Assembly: GCA_964558295.1 (NCBI GenBank)
Contig: CAZLDQ010000002.1
Span: forward strand, 1 to 64,000
DNA from: JBDKTH01 sp964558295
GTDB lineage: Bacteria > Planctomycetota > Planctomycetia > Pirellulales > Thermoguttaceae
Direction of reading: 5' to 3'
Length of the DNA stretch: 64,000 nucleotides
Part shown: positions 35,705 through 45,245 of the stretch, in pieces
Layout of the letters: every line of letters begins with the position of its first letter
Numbering within the stretch: position 1 is the stretch's first letter
Position numbers and translations under genes: made by a program
Notes under the pieces: generated by a model
Databases searched by the model: none
Seen by the model: only the letters and a program-made list of their open reading frames with translations
What the model was told of the DNA's origin: nothing

Positions 35705-37135
35705 ATGTTTGAAGACTCTCTTGTCAAGCGTCGCACTCTTCTGTCTGTCTTCTCCATCATATTGTCTGCCGTTCCGATCCTTGAGGCACAGGAAATGACA
35801 GCGGACGATCTCGCCAAGCTTCGCGACGAAGCGAGAGTCGCGGAGAAAGCGGTGGGACGGATCCTTCAAAACGCGCAATCACCGGATCTGCGGAACGATG
35901 CCGAAACCGCCCGGACTGCCTTGGGGAGAGTGATCGGAAACCTCGATGAGCACATCGCAAAACTGGAAAGACCGAAAGATGCGGGGGACATCTATGACGG
36001 TGGGAACAGATACCCTCCGCTGGCGAATGTCTCGATCAGCAACCTCGAGGTTCCCGTCGGCGTCACCGTCGTCCATGTCCCTGTGACGCTCGACAAGCCG
36101 AGTCCGAACACCGTCATCGCCTACGTGCGGGTTTATGACGGCCAAGGAGGTCGTGCGAATCCCGACACCACGAAACCGATCATCTTCCGGCCAGGCGACC
36201 CACTCACCAAGACCGTGAGCTTCAATGTCAGCGGCATGAGGGAGGGCCACAACGTGAAGGCCGTCCAACCAATGGTTCCGGACGGAGGAAAGCGAGCCGG
36301 CGGAGTGGCTCTCATCACCGCCAAGGCGGGTGCGGTCAATCAAGCCATCAAGGACGAAGGGCAAAAATCGCTCACGTTCTCGCCCTTGGGCAAGCTATGC
36401 TATTCCGCAAGCGGAAGTTCGATTCAATTCGATGATCAAGGCGGCCCCAATCGTTTTTCAAGCGCTCTGTCGCACGGGCGCACCCAGGTGGGCAACGGCG
36501 AGACAGGCTACTACGGCACGGTTGATATGGGTGGTTTTACCAAGACTGGAAACGACTTGGTCCTTTCAACGCGCCGCCTCGAAAAGCCAGTCTCGGTGGG
36601 CTCACCAGCCACGACGTATCCATTTCTCGCAACCATGCTCTCCGGCCACAATACCCCCGAAACGCACTTCAAGTATGGAAGCGTCGAATGGACCGTGAAG
36701 ATGCCCAATCGTAAGGCATCCTGGCCGGCATTGTGGCTTCTGCCCACCAGCGGTTGGCCTCCTGAAATCGACGTCTATGAGGGCTTCGGGTATAACGGTT
36801 CCTGGCGATTCCCGTCGAGTCTTTCGACAAACCTCCACGGGGGACACAACAGAAACCACAAGTTCGACCGGCCGGCCACGAACATGACAATGAGCACCTT
36901 CGGGCTGGCCAACACGCTTGACAGCGAGTTCCATACCTTCGCTGTCACGGTCTCCCCGGAGTGGATCACGATGTTCATCGATGGCGTCGAGACGATGCGC
37001 TACGCCAATCCGTTCAAGGGCGAAACCTGGTACCCGCTGACCAACGTCGCCGTCAAGGCCCCTCCGGAATCGGACTATCACGATGGCTGCGGAGACATGG
37101 TCCTCCGCTCGCTCAAGGTCTGGCGGGCTGAGTGA
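35705..37135 (+). CDS. Secreted family 16 glycoside hydrolase
   Basis: 476 residues from the ATG at 35705, chosen because it gives a signal peptide (about 1-28, LLSVFSIILSAVPILEAQ). A helical, charged segment (30-90) and a Calx-beta-like beta domain (about 105-205: PLANVSISNLEVPVGVTVV, FNVSGMREG) precede the GH16 domain (about 230-476). The catalytic motif is EIDVYE (354-359), with nucleophile and acid/base Glu both present, in the context WPALWLLPTSGWPPEIDVYEG. This resembles ExoK/ExsH-type endoglycanases that trim bacterial exopolysaccharides, so a role with the neighbouring polysaccharide operon is conceivable. There is no Shine-Dalgarno sequence; a TACAAT lies 6 bases before the ATG. It is isolated between genes on the other strand. 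Confidence 0.87.
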   Translation: MFEDSLVKRRTLLSVFSIILSAVPILEAQEMTADDLAKLRDEARVAEKAVGRILQNAQSPDLRNDAETARTALGRVIGNLDEHIAKLERPKDAGDIYDGGNRYPPLANVSISNLEVPVGVTVVHVPVTLDKPSPNTVIAYVRVYDGQGGRANPDTTKPIIFRPGDPLTKTVSFNVSGMREGHNVKAVQPMVPDGGKRAGGVALITAKAGAVNQAIKDEGQKSLTFSPLGKLCYSASGSSIQFDDQGGPNRFSSALSHGRTQVGNGETGYYGTVDMGGFTKTGNDLVLSTRRLEKPVSVGSPATTYPFLATMLSGHNTPETHFKYGSVEWTVKMPNRKASWPALWLLPTSGWPPEIDVYEGFGYNGSWRFPSSLSTNLHGGHNRNHKFDRPATNMTMSTFGLANTLDSEFHTFAVTVSPEWITMFIDGVETMRYANPFKGETWYPLTNVAVKAPPESDYHDGCGDMVLRSLKVWRAE

Positions 37136-37220
37136 TCGTCAAAAGGCCGAGTTCCGACGGCCCGGTTCAATACATGCTCCACGTCCCCTCCCCCCGCAAG
37201 CCTCACGACGAGCGGCACGT

Positions 37221-37282
37221 GGCAAGATTTCCCAGCATCCCTGTGCTGGCGGGACGCCTGCGTCTAGCGCAGGCGTCTTGCC
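37221..37282. repeat. Cluster of nested hairpins between GH16 and yebC
   Basis: Two perfect hairpins, CCAGCA/TGCTGG (37232-37237, 37244-37249) and GACGCCTGCG/CGCAGGCGTC (37253-37262, 37268-37277), are enclosed by GGCAAGA (37221-37227) and TCTTGCC (37276-37282). There is no T-tract. It lies between two convergent genes and may contribute to termination. The arrangement GCAAGAC…AGGCGTCCCGC recurs in reduced form at 48483-48500, which points to a dispersed repeat. Confidence 0.6.
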
Positions 37283-37333
37283 TGAGGTCTATTCTGCAGC
37301 CTCTGGCCACGAAGCGTCCGGACCTCGCGGTGT

Positions 37334-38089
37334 CTATTCGTCGGCGATGGCATTCATGATGTCATCGGGAATGTTGAAGTTGGACGAGACGTTTTGCACG
37401 TCGTCGTGGTCATCCAGTCGTTCCATGAGTTTGAGAATCTTGCGGGCCGTGTCGGGATCGGATACGTCAACGGTGTTTTTGGGCATCCAGGTCAGTTCCT
37501 GGACCTCGGTCTCAATCCCAGCGGCGGCAAGTGCATCGGAGACTTGCCGGTAGACCGACGGATCGCACGTGATCTCGAACTTGTCGCCCGCCCGCTTCAC
37601 ATCGTCGGCACCAGTTTCCAGGGCAACCTCCATCAATTTATCTTCGTCCGCCTTGTCGACAGCGACGGCAAACAGCCCCTTCTTGTCGAACATCCAACCG
37701 ACACAGCCGGTGGCGCCTAGTTTCCCATCGGAGAGGTCGAAGATTTTCCGAATCTCCGGAGCGGTGCGGTTGCGGTTATCGGTGAGTACCTCGCACATCA
37801 CGGCCACCCCGCCGGCCGCATAGCCCTCGTAAACGACTTCCTCATAGTTGTTCGCTTCGCCTTCTCCAGTACCCCGTTTGATCGCCCGCAGGATGTTCTC
37901 CTTGGGCAGACTGACAGCCTTGGCGGCGTCGATCGCCGCACGGAGCCGGAGGTTCATGTCCGGGTCGCCGCCGCCATGTTTGGCTGCGACGATAATCGCC
38001 TTGGAAAGCCTGCTCCACATCTTGCCGCGTTTAGCGTCGACCGCGGCCTTCTTGTGCTTGATCGTGGCCCAGTGTGAATGACCTGACAT
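37334..38089 (-). CDS. yebC: YebC/TACO1-family protein
   Basis: 251 residues; the whole length matches the family: MSGHSHWATIKHKKAAVDAKRGK at the start, SKAIIVAAKHGGGDPDMNLRLR, and NRTAPEIRKIFDLSDGKLG. YebC-type proteins were long annotated as transcriptional regulators; work on YebC/TACO1 supports a role in translation of proline-rich or otherwise stalling sequences. It is the last gene of the nusA-infB-rbfA operon, 20 bases after a TPR gene. That location favours a translation-related role. Confidence 0.93.
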   Translation of the reverse strand: MSGHSHWATIKHKKAAVDAKRGKMWSRLSKAIIVAAKHGGGDPDMNLRLRAAIDAAKAVSLPKENILRAIKRGTGEGEANNYEEVVYEGYAAGGVAVMCEVLTDNRNRTAPEIRKIFDLSDGKLGATGCVGWMFDKKGLFAVAVDKADEDKLMEVALETGADDVKRAGDKFEITCDPSVYRQVSDALAAAGIETEVQELTWMPKNTVDVSDPDTARKILKLMERLDDHDDVQNVSSNFNIPDDIMNAIADE

Positions 38090-38109
38090 GGGATCGTTCC
38101 TGCTAACGG

Positions 38110-40311
38110 TTATTGTTGCTTGTGAATTTTGGTTTCGATGGCTTTCGCCTTGTCCGGTTCCTTAGCTTTCTGGAAGCCTTCCAGGGCACGGCGCCAGGCC
38201 TCGCGGGCCTTGTCCGGCTGCTGGAGCTTCTGATAGACATCGCCGAGGTGATCAAAGATCACCGGATCGGTCTCATTGGCCGTGGCCTTTTCCAGTTCGC
38301 CGAGCGCCTCCTGGTAGCGGCCGAGCCGATAGAGGGCCCAGCCGAGGCTATCACGGTAGGCGGCATTCTCCGGATCAGCCTCGACGGCTTTGCGGATCAT
38401 GCGTTCGGCTCGCTCCAGCCGTTTGTTCTCTTCGACCCACAGGTACCCAAGATCATTCATCGCCGACACATCGTCGGGGAATTCGTCAAGAACCTGTTCG
38501 AGCCATTCTTCCGCTTGAGGAATTGTATGGGTCAGCACGCAGATATTCGAGAGGACCAATCGGGCTTCCCGCATCAACTGGCGGACTTCCGCGGAGCTAT
38601 GGTCAGTATCGTACTGTTTGATCAGGTCCTCGTAGACCTTAGCAGCCTCCGCGTTACGATTCGCGTGATAGAGCACCCAGCCGACACGGCTCAAGAACCG
38701 CGGGGAATCCTCGCGCAATTCGGCCGCCTTGCGTGCGGCGGCCAAAGCCCGCTCGGTCTGATGCTCCATCTCCAATGCCCCGGCCAAATAGTAATAGAAG
38801 ACGGCTTCGTCGTCGGGCATGACCTTTTGATCAATCGCCCGCTGGAAAACCTCCGCAGCCCGGGAATACTCCTCTTTCATCAACAAGCCGAGGCCCCAGC
38901 TCAACAGCACCTCACCCGCCTGCTCCGCTTTCGCCTCGATGGCCAGGTTGAAGAACTCCGCAGCCACATCGAGTTGCTTGGCCTCCAGGGCCAGCAGGGC
39001 CACGGCCAATCGCGGTTCATAGCCCAGCGGCTTCTCCGGCGTCTGGAGCCGATTGCGGGCAACCTCGACGAGGGCCTTGGTCAGCTCGGCATTCGTGGCG
39101 ACCTTCTCGCCCGGTTCACCGAGGGACTCCAGCCCGCCGGTTTTGCCCACCGCTTGGCCGAGCGTGTCCAACAACAGCTCAGGGCGATTTTTCTTGGTAT
39201 AGATGTCAACCAATCCGCGAAAGCCGACGGCCGTGGGCGTCTTGGCGAGCAACTGCTTCAACAAGGCCTCGGCCTGATCCAGTCGTCCCGCTTCATGGTA
39301 CTGATCGGCCAGGTAATAGCCCAAGGGCACATTGGTCGGATCAGCCGTATGCAGCGATTCCAAACGGCCGAGCAACTCCCCCTTCTTGCCGAGACTGGCA
39401 AGCACTTCGGCCAGTAGCCGGTAGGGGGCCACCCCTTCGGTCGTCAGATGCTGGTTGAAGTAGACCTGCAACCGCGTGAGGGCCTGATCAGGTTTGCCGG
39501 TCTTGGCATCGACCCGGGCCAAGTTGTAGCCCAGAAGCCCGTGGTTGGGAGCGAGGGCATGCGCCTTTTCAAAGGCCTGAATCGCTTCGTTCGGCCGGTT
39601 GGCCAAGAGGAAGCATTCGCCGATCAGGTTGTAGGTGGGGCCTGGCTCGCCCAGCAGAACCTTTCGGACTTCCTCGTCGAGGCCGTACTTTTTCGGATCG
39701 TCAAGGGCCTGGACGATGATCGCAAAGCAAGCGGCGGCCTTGTCGTACTGGTCGGCCAGATGATAGAGCCGCCCCATTTCCATTTGCAGAAGCAAATCGG
39801 CAGGCGTCTGCTTGGCTTTCTTCCGTACGGCGATTGCCTTCTCGTACATCGCCACGGCCTGGTTCCACTCGCCCCGCTCGGTCAGATAGATCCCAAGCCG
39901 GCGAAGAACCATCGGGTCCGTGTCCGCCATTTCGACGACCTTGAGCGCATAGCGGACGGCTTCCGCATGGCGTTCCAGACGGACCGCCAGGGGAACAATC
40001 GCCCGGGCGACGGTCACGGCCGTCGGATCGTGGCGCAGGGCGCGTTGATAGAGCCGGAGGGCCTCGGCATAGCGTTCTTGCTCCTCGAGCATCCGCGCGG
40101 CGGAAAAGAGCGAGAGTGCCTCGAGCCGTTCCTGTTCGGCTTCACTACGTGGCTTGAGCGGTTTGAGCAGTTCGGGCTTGTCGTCGAGGACGAGGGCCCT
40201 CGGAGTGACCCGTTCGGTAACTGCGGCCCCCCCCAGGCTGGCGCAGGCGACGACGACTCCTCCCAAAGCCATCCCGATCAGTCGTGCAAACGAACGTAAG
40301 CAACGCGGCAC
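38110..40311 (-). CDS. Large exported TPR-repeat protein
   Basis: 733 residues. An N-terminal signal peptide (LRSFARLIGMALGGVVVACASLGGAA) precedes about fifteen or more tetratricopeptide repeats covering most of the protein (for example EALRLYQRALRHDPTAVTVA, EYSRAAEVFQRAIDQK and RYQEALGELEKATANETD). VVACAS near the cleavage site may be a lipobox. No catalytic domain is seen. It lies in the translation operon between the HhH gene (23 bases upstream) and yebC (20 bases downstream). A scaffold function in the envelope is the most that can be inferred. Confidence 0.85.
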   Translation of the reverse strand: MPRCLRSFARLIGMALGGVVVACASLGGAAVTERVTPRALVLDDKPELLKPLKPRSEAEQERLEALSLFSAARMLEEQERYAEALRLYQRALRHDPTAVTVARAIVPLAVRLERHAEAVRYALKVVEMADTDPMVLRRLGIYLTERGEWNQAVAMYEKAIAVRKKAKQTPADLLLQMEMGRLYHLADQYDKAAACFAIIVQALDDPKKYGLDEEVRKVLLGEPGPTYNLIGECFLLANRPNEAIQAFEKAHALAPNHGLLGYNLARVDAKTGKPDQALTRLQVYFNQHLTTEGVAPYRLLAEVLASLGKKGELLGRLESLHTADPTNVPLGYYLADQYHEAGRLDQAEALLKQLLAKTPTAVGFRGLVDIYTKKNRPELLLDTLGQAVGKTGGLESLGEPGEKVATNAELTKALVEVARNRLQTPEKPLGYEPRLAVALLALEAKQLDVAAEFFNLAIEAKAEQAGEVLLSWGLGLLMKEEYSRAAEVFQRAIDQKVMPDDEAVFYYYLAGALEMEHQTERALAAARKAAELREDSPRFLSRVGWVLYHANRNAEAAKVYEDLIKQYDTDHSSAEVRQLMREARLVLSNICVLTHTIPQAEEWLEQVLDEFPDDVSAMNDLGYLWVEENKRLERAERMIRKAVEADPENAAYRDSLGWALYRLGRYQEALGELEKATANETDPVIFDHLGDVYQKLQQPDKAREAWRRALEGFQKAKEPDKAKAIETKIHKQQ

Positions 40312-40334
40312 GAAAGTCCTCCGATCAACCGATA

Positions 40335-41405
40335 TCAGCGGGGCTTGCGTTTGGCCAGCCCGCTGGAACCTGGTTCCTTGCCTGCTTGTTTCTTGCCCGA
40401 ATCGGCATGCGACTTGTCTTTTTCCGCCACATCCTTTTTTTTGGCCGACGCTCCCTTCTTGGCCGCCGTGGACTTCTTCTTGGCAGCAGCATCTTTGGCT
40501 TCCGCCGCCGCTTTCTTCGGCGGCGTTTCCTTCTTCCGCTCGGCGGCCGGCTTAGCCTCCGTTTTGCGTTTTGCCGTGTCGTCCTTCGTCTCGCGGGGCT
40601 TCTTCTTGGCTGGCGCGCGTTTCGGGGCCGCCTCGACTGTCTCCGGCGGGGCGGCGGCTTGCAACGCCTCTTTCTCGGCTGCAGGTTTCTCTTCCGGCGG
40701 GGGAGGCGTCTCCTCGGCCACTTTGCGTCGTTTCGGCAACCGGTCGCGAGCCTCGGGGTTAATCTCCAGGAGAATCTGATGCAGTGCGGGGGCGTACGGA
40801 TTGGCGGTGAAATCGGCACCAAGCTGATGGACCAGCGAGCCGAATTCCACCCCCTTCGGTTTGGCGATTGCCCGTTCCAAGCCAGCAACCACGCCGGTCT
40901 TCACCTCTTCGTCAGAGATCACGTCCAACACACGCAAGGCCCCCAACGTCCCGGCATCCAACGGGATGGAATGGCCGTTCAACGCCGCCTGAACCACATA
41001 GGCGGTGGTGAAGGGGGTCGAGCCTTTGAGCTTCATGAGCCGTTCCACGGCCGGCCCGAGGTTCACCTTGCGGAGTTCCTCCAAATCGAAGCTGTAGTTT
41101 GCCTCAAAGACGCTCTGCAAGCTCTGCTTCACCCGGTTGGCAGCCGCCATCGGTTCGGGCAACCGGCCCATTACCTCGGACAACTCGCGCACGGTGCTGA
41201 CGCGGACCTCATTCCAGTCGAAGAAGTTGTGCACCAGAGCCAGAAACGATTCCTCGGCCACCTCGTAGTGGGCGTTCTCCAAACAACAGGCAAACAACAG
41301 ATGTTCAAGCACCGAACGATTCGCGTCGGGCGTGACCACCTTGTAGTGTTTCTTGAGAACTTTCTGAATCTTGGCAAACTGAGCGGTGCGGCTGGGAGCG
41401 GACAT
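40335..41405 (-). CDS. HhH-GPD (endonuclease III-like) protein with histone H1-like tail
   Basis: 356 residues from the ATG at 41405. Residues 1-200 resemble the endonuclease III fold: EHLLFACCLENAHYEVAEE, ANRVKQSLQSVFEANYSF, then LKGSTPFTTAYVVQAALNG and SIPLDAGTLGALRVLDVIS. The catalytic Lys of the bifunctional enzymes (in GVGRKTA) is not present; the Asp (PLD) is. There is no C-terminal Fe-S cluster motif. Residues ~230-356 are Lys/Ala/Pro-rich (for example KKAAAEAKDAAAKKKSTA), like histone H1 tails. It probably binds nucleic acid without the usual glycosylase-lyase chemistry. It lies between rbfA and a TPR gene in the nusA operon. Confidence 0.75.
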   Translation of the reverse strand: MSAPSRTAQFAKIQKVLKKHYKVVTPDANRSVLEHLLFACCLENAHYEVAEESFLALVHNFFDWNEVRVSTVRELSEVMGRLPEPMAAANRVKQSLQSVFEANYSFDLEELRKVNLGPAVERLMKLKGSTPFTTAYVVQAALNGHSIPLDAGTLGALRVLDVISDEEVKTGVVAGLERAIAKPKGVEFGSLVHQLGADFTANPYAPALHQILLEINPEARDRLPKRRKVAEETPPPPEEKPAAEKEALQAAAPPETVEAAPKRAPAKKKPRETKDDTAKRKTEAKPAAERKKETPPKKAAAEAKDAAAKKKSTAAKKGASAKKKDVAEKDKSHADSGKKQAGKEPGSSGLAKRKPR

Positions 41406-41505
41406 GGCGGCTGATCTTGAAGGCAGGAAAGCGGATCCAGGAAGTGGAAGCGGACCGGCAAGGCGTCGGCCCGAACAGACGAAACGGCCTACGGACCAGG
41501 CGTTC

Positions 41506-41961
41506 CTACTGGCCCGTGTCCGACGCCTGAGCATCAGGAGGCCGGTCGGGGCGTTGGGCCCCGGGCTCCTCGACCGCCGACGCGTCGACGTCGTCATCAG
41601 TATCTTCAGACGCCGGTTCCCGGGGCAGGACCTCAGCCAGAATCTGCGCCACGGCGATCGACTTTTTCACCCCCTGGTCCAGCAGGAATTCCAGCCGGGG
41701 CGTGTAGCGCATGTCGATCCGCTTGGCGCATTTGGCCTGGAGGAAGCCGGCCGCGTTCTGCAACCCGCGGAGACTCAATTGCTGCCGCCTCTCATCGCCC
41801 ATGATCGAGACGTGCACCTTGGCCTGGCGCAGATCGCCCGCGACCTCGACGTAAGTCACCGTCACATCGCGGATGCGTGGGTCATTCAGTTCGGTGAGGA
41901 TGGCCATGCTGACCACTTCACGAATCGCCTCGGCGACTTTTTGAGCACGGCGGGATGTCAT
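41506..41961 (-). CDS. rbfA: Ribosome-binding factor A
   Basis: 151 residues. The KH-like fold of RbfA covers residues 1-115: MTSRRAQKVAEAIREVVSM, the NDPRIRDVTVTYVEVAGDLRQAKVHVSI stretch broken by turns, and RYTPRLEFLLDQGVKKS. It assists late maturation of the 30S subunit and processing of 16S rRNA. An acidic/Pro-rich tail of about 35 residues (EDTDDDVDASAVEEPG) follows, longer than in E. coli. It starts 67 bases after infB, and a GC-rich hairpin (41998-42017) lies in the gap. Confidence 0.95.
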   Translation of the reverse strand: MTSRRAQKVAEAIREVVSMAILTELNDPRIRDVTVTYVEVAGDLRQAKVHVSIMGDERRQQLSLRGLQNAAGFLQAKCAKRIDMRYTPRLEFLLDQGVKKSIAVAQILAEVLPREPASEDTDDDVDASAVEEPGAQRPDRPPDAQASDTGQ

Positions 41962-42028
41962 CGTTCCTCAGCTCACTTCCTGGGCCCCCTCCCCCGCCCT
42001 CGCGGGCGAGCGCGAGGCGAGCCGAGCA

Positions 42029-45000
42029 CTAAAAGGTGCGGCGAATCTCTTCGATGCGGTAAGCCTCCAGGACGTCGCCTTCCTTCACGTCGTTGAAACC
42101 GGCCAGCTTGATTCCGCATTCAAACCCCTCACGGACTTCGCGTGAGTCGTCCTTCTCGCGACGGAGGGTATCGATCGCATAGTCGCCGATGATGCGGTTC
42201 TCGCGGATCACGCGGACCCGCCCGTCCCGCGCAACCAACCCCGAAAGCACGCGGCAACCGGCCACGGTTCCTACGCGGCTGATATGGAAGGTCTGCAAGA
42301 CCAACGCCCGCCCCAGTTCCGCCTCGCGGCGTTCTGGTTTGAGCATCCCTTCCAGGGCTGCCTTCAGGTCGTCCGTCATCTGATAGATGATGTCGTAACG
42401 GCGAATCTGCACCCCCAGCCGGTCGGCCAGCTCGCGCGCCTTTTCATCGGGAACCACATTGAAGCCGACGATCACCGCATCCGAAGCGTCGGCCAGATGC
42501 ACATCGCCTTCGGTGATCCCCCCGACCGTGGCTAACAAGGTCTTAATCTGAACCTCGGGATGTTTGAGCTTCTCCAGTTCCTTGCGAATCGCCTCAATCG
42601 ACCCGCGCACGTCGGCACGGACGATGATGTTCAAAGTCTGGGCCTTGTTCTTCTCGGCCATCAGACGTTCCCGGAGATTCTCAAACGTCACATGGCTGAT
42701 CCCGCCGGCCAATTCCTGCTGGCGGCTGCGGGCAGCCCGGCGCCCCGCGATCTGGCGTGCCTCGGCGATGTCTTTCAACACGTAGAAGCGATCGCCGGCA
42801 CCGGGGGCCATGTCCAAGCCGGTGATGTTGACGGGCATCGAAGGCCCGGCATCCTGGTATCTCTTGTAGGGCGTCAGCGTGTCGTGCATCGCCTTCACGC
42901 GACCGTGAGCCGGTCCGCAGACGACGATGTCGCCGACATGCAACGTGCCCTTTTGAACCAAGATCTTCGCCACCACGCCGCGGCCCTGCTGGACTTCCGA
43001 TTCCAGGCAAACCCCCGTAGCAGGCGCATGGGGATTGGCCTGATATTCATGGAGATCCGCCACGGTCAGCAGGGTTTCCAGAAGCTCGTCCACGCCCTGT
43101 CCGGTGATCGCACTGGTGCGAACAACTTCGGTGTCGCCGCCCCATTCGCTCGGCAACAGTTCGTTGGCGGCCAGTTCCTGGAAGATCCGGTCGACGTTCA
43201 CTCCCGGCAAATCGATCTTATTCAGAGCCACGACGATCGGAACGCCAGCGGCGCGAGCATGACCAATTGCCTCTTCGGTCTGCGGCATCACGCCGTCGTC
43301 AGCCGCTACAACCAGCACGGCGATATCCGTAACATTCGCCCCACGGGCCCGCATCGCGGTAAAGGCTTCGTGCCCCGGAGTGTCGACGAACGAGATTTGC
43401 CGCCCGTCCTTCTCGATCTGGTACGCCCGAATATGCTGTGTAATGCCCCCCTTTTCAGTCGCCACCACGTTCAGACCGAGAATCCGGTCCAACAACGAAG
43501 TCTTGCCATGGTCGACATGTCCCAGGAAGGTCACAATCGGCGGACGCGGCTGGAGCGATTCCGGCGCGTCTTCGGCGAACGCGGCAACCAACTTTTCTTC
43601 TGGGTCCACTTCCTGGCGGAAGGTAACCTGCGCGCCCAACGCTTCCGCAAGGAGTTCGGCCGTGTCAACGTCAAGGTTGGCCGTAATGGTGGTCATCACC
43701 CCAAGTTCCAGCAACTTGCCCAAGACCTTCTGAACCGGAAGCCCAAGGGCCTCGGCAAAGCTGCGCACTGTACAGGGAAGTTCGATCACCACATTGCTCT
43801 TGCGCGGGGCCGCGGTACTGCCCGAGCCGGTTCGGCGAAGCTGGCGCGTCAGCGGGCGAGCCACCACGGTGGGAAGCTCTTCCTCTTCGCCTGCCTGGGC
43901 CCGGCGTGCACTCGCCGCACGTTTCCGTTTCAGTTGACGATGCTCACGTCCGCCCAGGCCGAACCCACCCTCATCTTCGCCGGTGAACGCCAGGTCGCGT
44001 CCGCCCCGCTTGGCTTTTTCTTTTTCTTTCCCCGTGACAATCAACGGCAGGTCTTCCGCCAGCCCGTCAGCAACGTCCTCTTCTTTGCCCCCCTTTTTCG
44101 AGGCTTTTCGCTTTTGTTCTTGCTTGCGGAGATGCTCAGAGAGCGGCTTACTCCCCGCTTTCGATGCGCGGATGGCATCCAAGGGGAGCTTCAAATCCGG
44201 CTTCTGAGGCGCCGGCTCGGCCGACTTGGAAGGCGTAGGCTGTTGCACGACGGGCATCGGCGCCAACTTAATCACCGGCCCGGTACGTTCCGGACGCTGG
44301 GGCCGTTCCGGCTTCGCCCCCTTCGACTTGCCTCCCCGCCCCGGCCGATCCAACCGATCCAGGACAGGAATCCGCTCGGGTCGCTCGAACCGTTCCGGCC
44401 GCTCCAGCTTCGGAAGCTCCGGCTTCTCCCCACCAGTCAACTTCGCGGCCACACCACGTTTGAGCGGTGGCTCCGGCTTCACGGGCGGCTCCACCACGAC
44501 CGGCGGTTCCACCGGAGACGGCTCCGCCGCGGGCGGCTTTACGGCAGGCGGTTCCCCCGCAGGCGGCTTTCCGGCAGGCGGCTCTACGGCGGGCGCCACC
44601 ACCGCGGGCTCCACGACCGCTGGCGCCGCCACCGCCGGCTCGACTGGGGCCGGTTCAACCTCAACGACAGGCTCAGGAGTCTTCGGGCTAACGGGCTCTG
44701 CCGGGGGCGTTACAACAACCGCCGCAGCCGGCTCCACCGGCTCTCCAACCGCCGGTCCCTTGCCGGTCGGCTTTTCCACCCTCCGATCCAGCACGGGAAC
44801 CTTCTTGGAAACCGCCGCCCCAGGACTGAGGTAGTCTTCCCGTCGCACAACTCCGGGAGAGGAGGTTCCAGCTCGTCCCGCCGCCGCTTCCGCAGAGGTC
44901 TCGACACCAGCAGGACCAGCTTTCTTGCCACTGCCACTCAGAAAAGCCTTGATCTGCGCCACTTCCTCATCGGACAAGCTGGCCAGCGCAGACCCCTTCC

Positions 45001-45088
45001 CCGTGATACCGATCTTCGTACAGATTTCAACCAGTACCTTATTGTCGAGCTTAAGCTGTTTGGCTAACGAGTAAATGCGAATGGGCAA
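42029..45088 (-). CDS. infB: Translation initiation factor IF-2
   Basis: 1019 residues, long for IF-2. The start is a TTG at 45088: AGGGAGAG lies upstream and the protein then reads [19 protein letters not shown], the N-terminal IF2N domain. An in-frame ATG further upstream adds 36 unlikely residues. Residues ~75-440 form a Pro/Ala/Val/Glu-rich linker (EPP, KPP repeats) followed by a charged segment and a second IF2N region. The G domain has GHVDHGKT (G1), DTPGHE (G3) and NKIDLPG (G4), then domains II-IV. It is cotranscribed with nusA (157-base gap) and rbfA. Confidence 0.96.
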   Translation of the reverse strand: MPIRIYSLAKQLKLDNKVLVEICTKIGITGKGSALASLSDEEVAQIKAFLSGSGKKAGPAGVETSAEAAAGRAGTSSPGVVRREDYLSPGAAVSKKVPVLDRRVEKPTGKGPAVGEPVEPAAAVVVTPPAEPVSPKTPEPVVEVEPAPVEPAVAAPAVVEPAVVAPAVEPPAGKPPAGEPPAVKPPAAEPSPVEPPVVVEPPVKPEPPLKRGVAAKLTGGEKPELPKLERPERFERPERIPVLDRLDRPGRGGKSKGAKPERPQRPERTGPVIKLAPMPVVQQPTPSKSAEPAPQKPDLKLPLDAIRASKAGSKPLSEHLRKQEQKRKASKKGGKEEDVADGLAEDLPLIVTGKEKEKAKRGGRDLAFTGEDEGGFGLGGREHRQLKRKRAASARRAQAGEEEELPTVVARPLTRQLRRTGSGSTAAPRKSNVVIELPCTVRSFAEALGLPVQKVLGKLLELGVMTTITANLDVDTAELLAEALGAQVTFRQEVDPEEKLVAAFAEDAPESLQPRPPIVTFLGHVDHGKTSLLDRILGLNVVATEKGGITQHIRAYQIEKDGRQISFVDTPGHEAFTAMRARGANVTDIAVLVVAADDGVMPQTEEAIGHARAAGVPIVVALNKIDLPGVNVDRIFQELAANELLPSEWGGDTEVVRTSAITGQGVDELLETLLTVADLHEYQANPHAPATGVCLESEVQQGRGVVAKILVQKGTLHVGDIVVCGPAHGRVKAMHDTLTPYKRYQDAGPSMPVNITGLDMAPGAGDRFYVLKDIAEARQIAGRRAARSRQQELAGGISHVTFENLRERLMAEKNKAQTLNIIVRADVRGSIEAIRKELEKLKHPEVQIKTLLATVGGITEGDVHLADASDAVIVGFNVVPDEKARELADRLGVQIRRYDIIYQMTDDLKAALEGMLKPERREAELGRALVLQTFHISRVGTVAGCRVLSGLVARDGRVRVIRENRIIGDYAIDTLRREKDDSREVREGFECGIKLAGFNDVKEGDVLEAYRIEEIRRTF

Positions 45089-45245
45089 CTCGACTCTCTC
45101 CCTTGGGCTCCGGCCCCGCTGTGTCGCACGGGCCGAACACCTGCAAACCTGTGCTATCCCTACATCGGCATGTTCTCCTTGTCCTCCGTCCGCCACCCAC
45201 GCCGAATCGGCAGCGGCCCGAACCCTTCACGCAAACCTGCTCCGC

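Noticed and set aside
44226..44834. Plus-strand Gly/Thr/Ser-rich repetitive ORF
   Set aside because: Antisense shadow of the Pro/Ala/Glu-rich linker of infB; the repetitive composition comes from that linker.
42560..45067. 835-codon plus-strand ORF
   Set aside because: Antisense to infB with Arg/His/Leu-rich translation typical of a shadow frame; infB has every family motif on the other strand.
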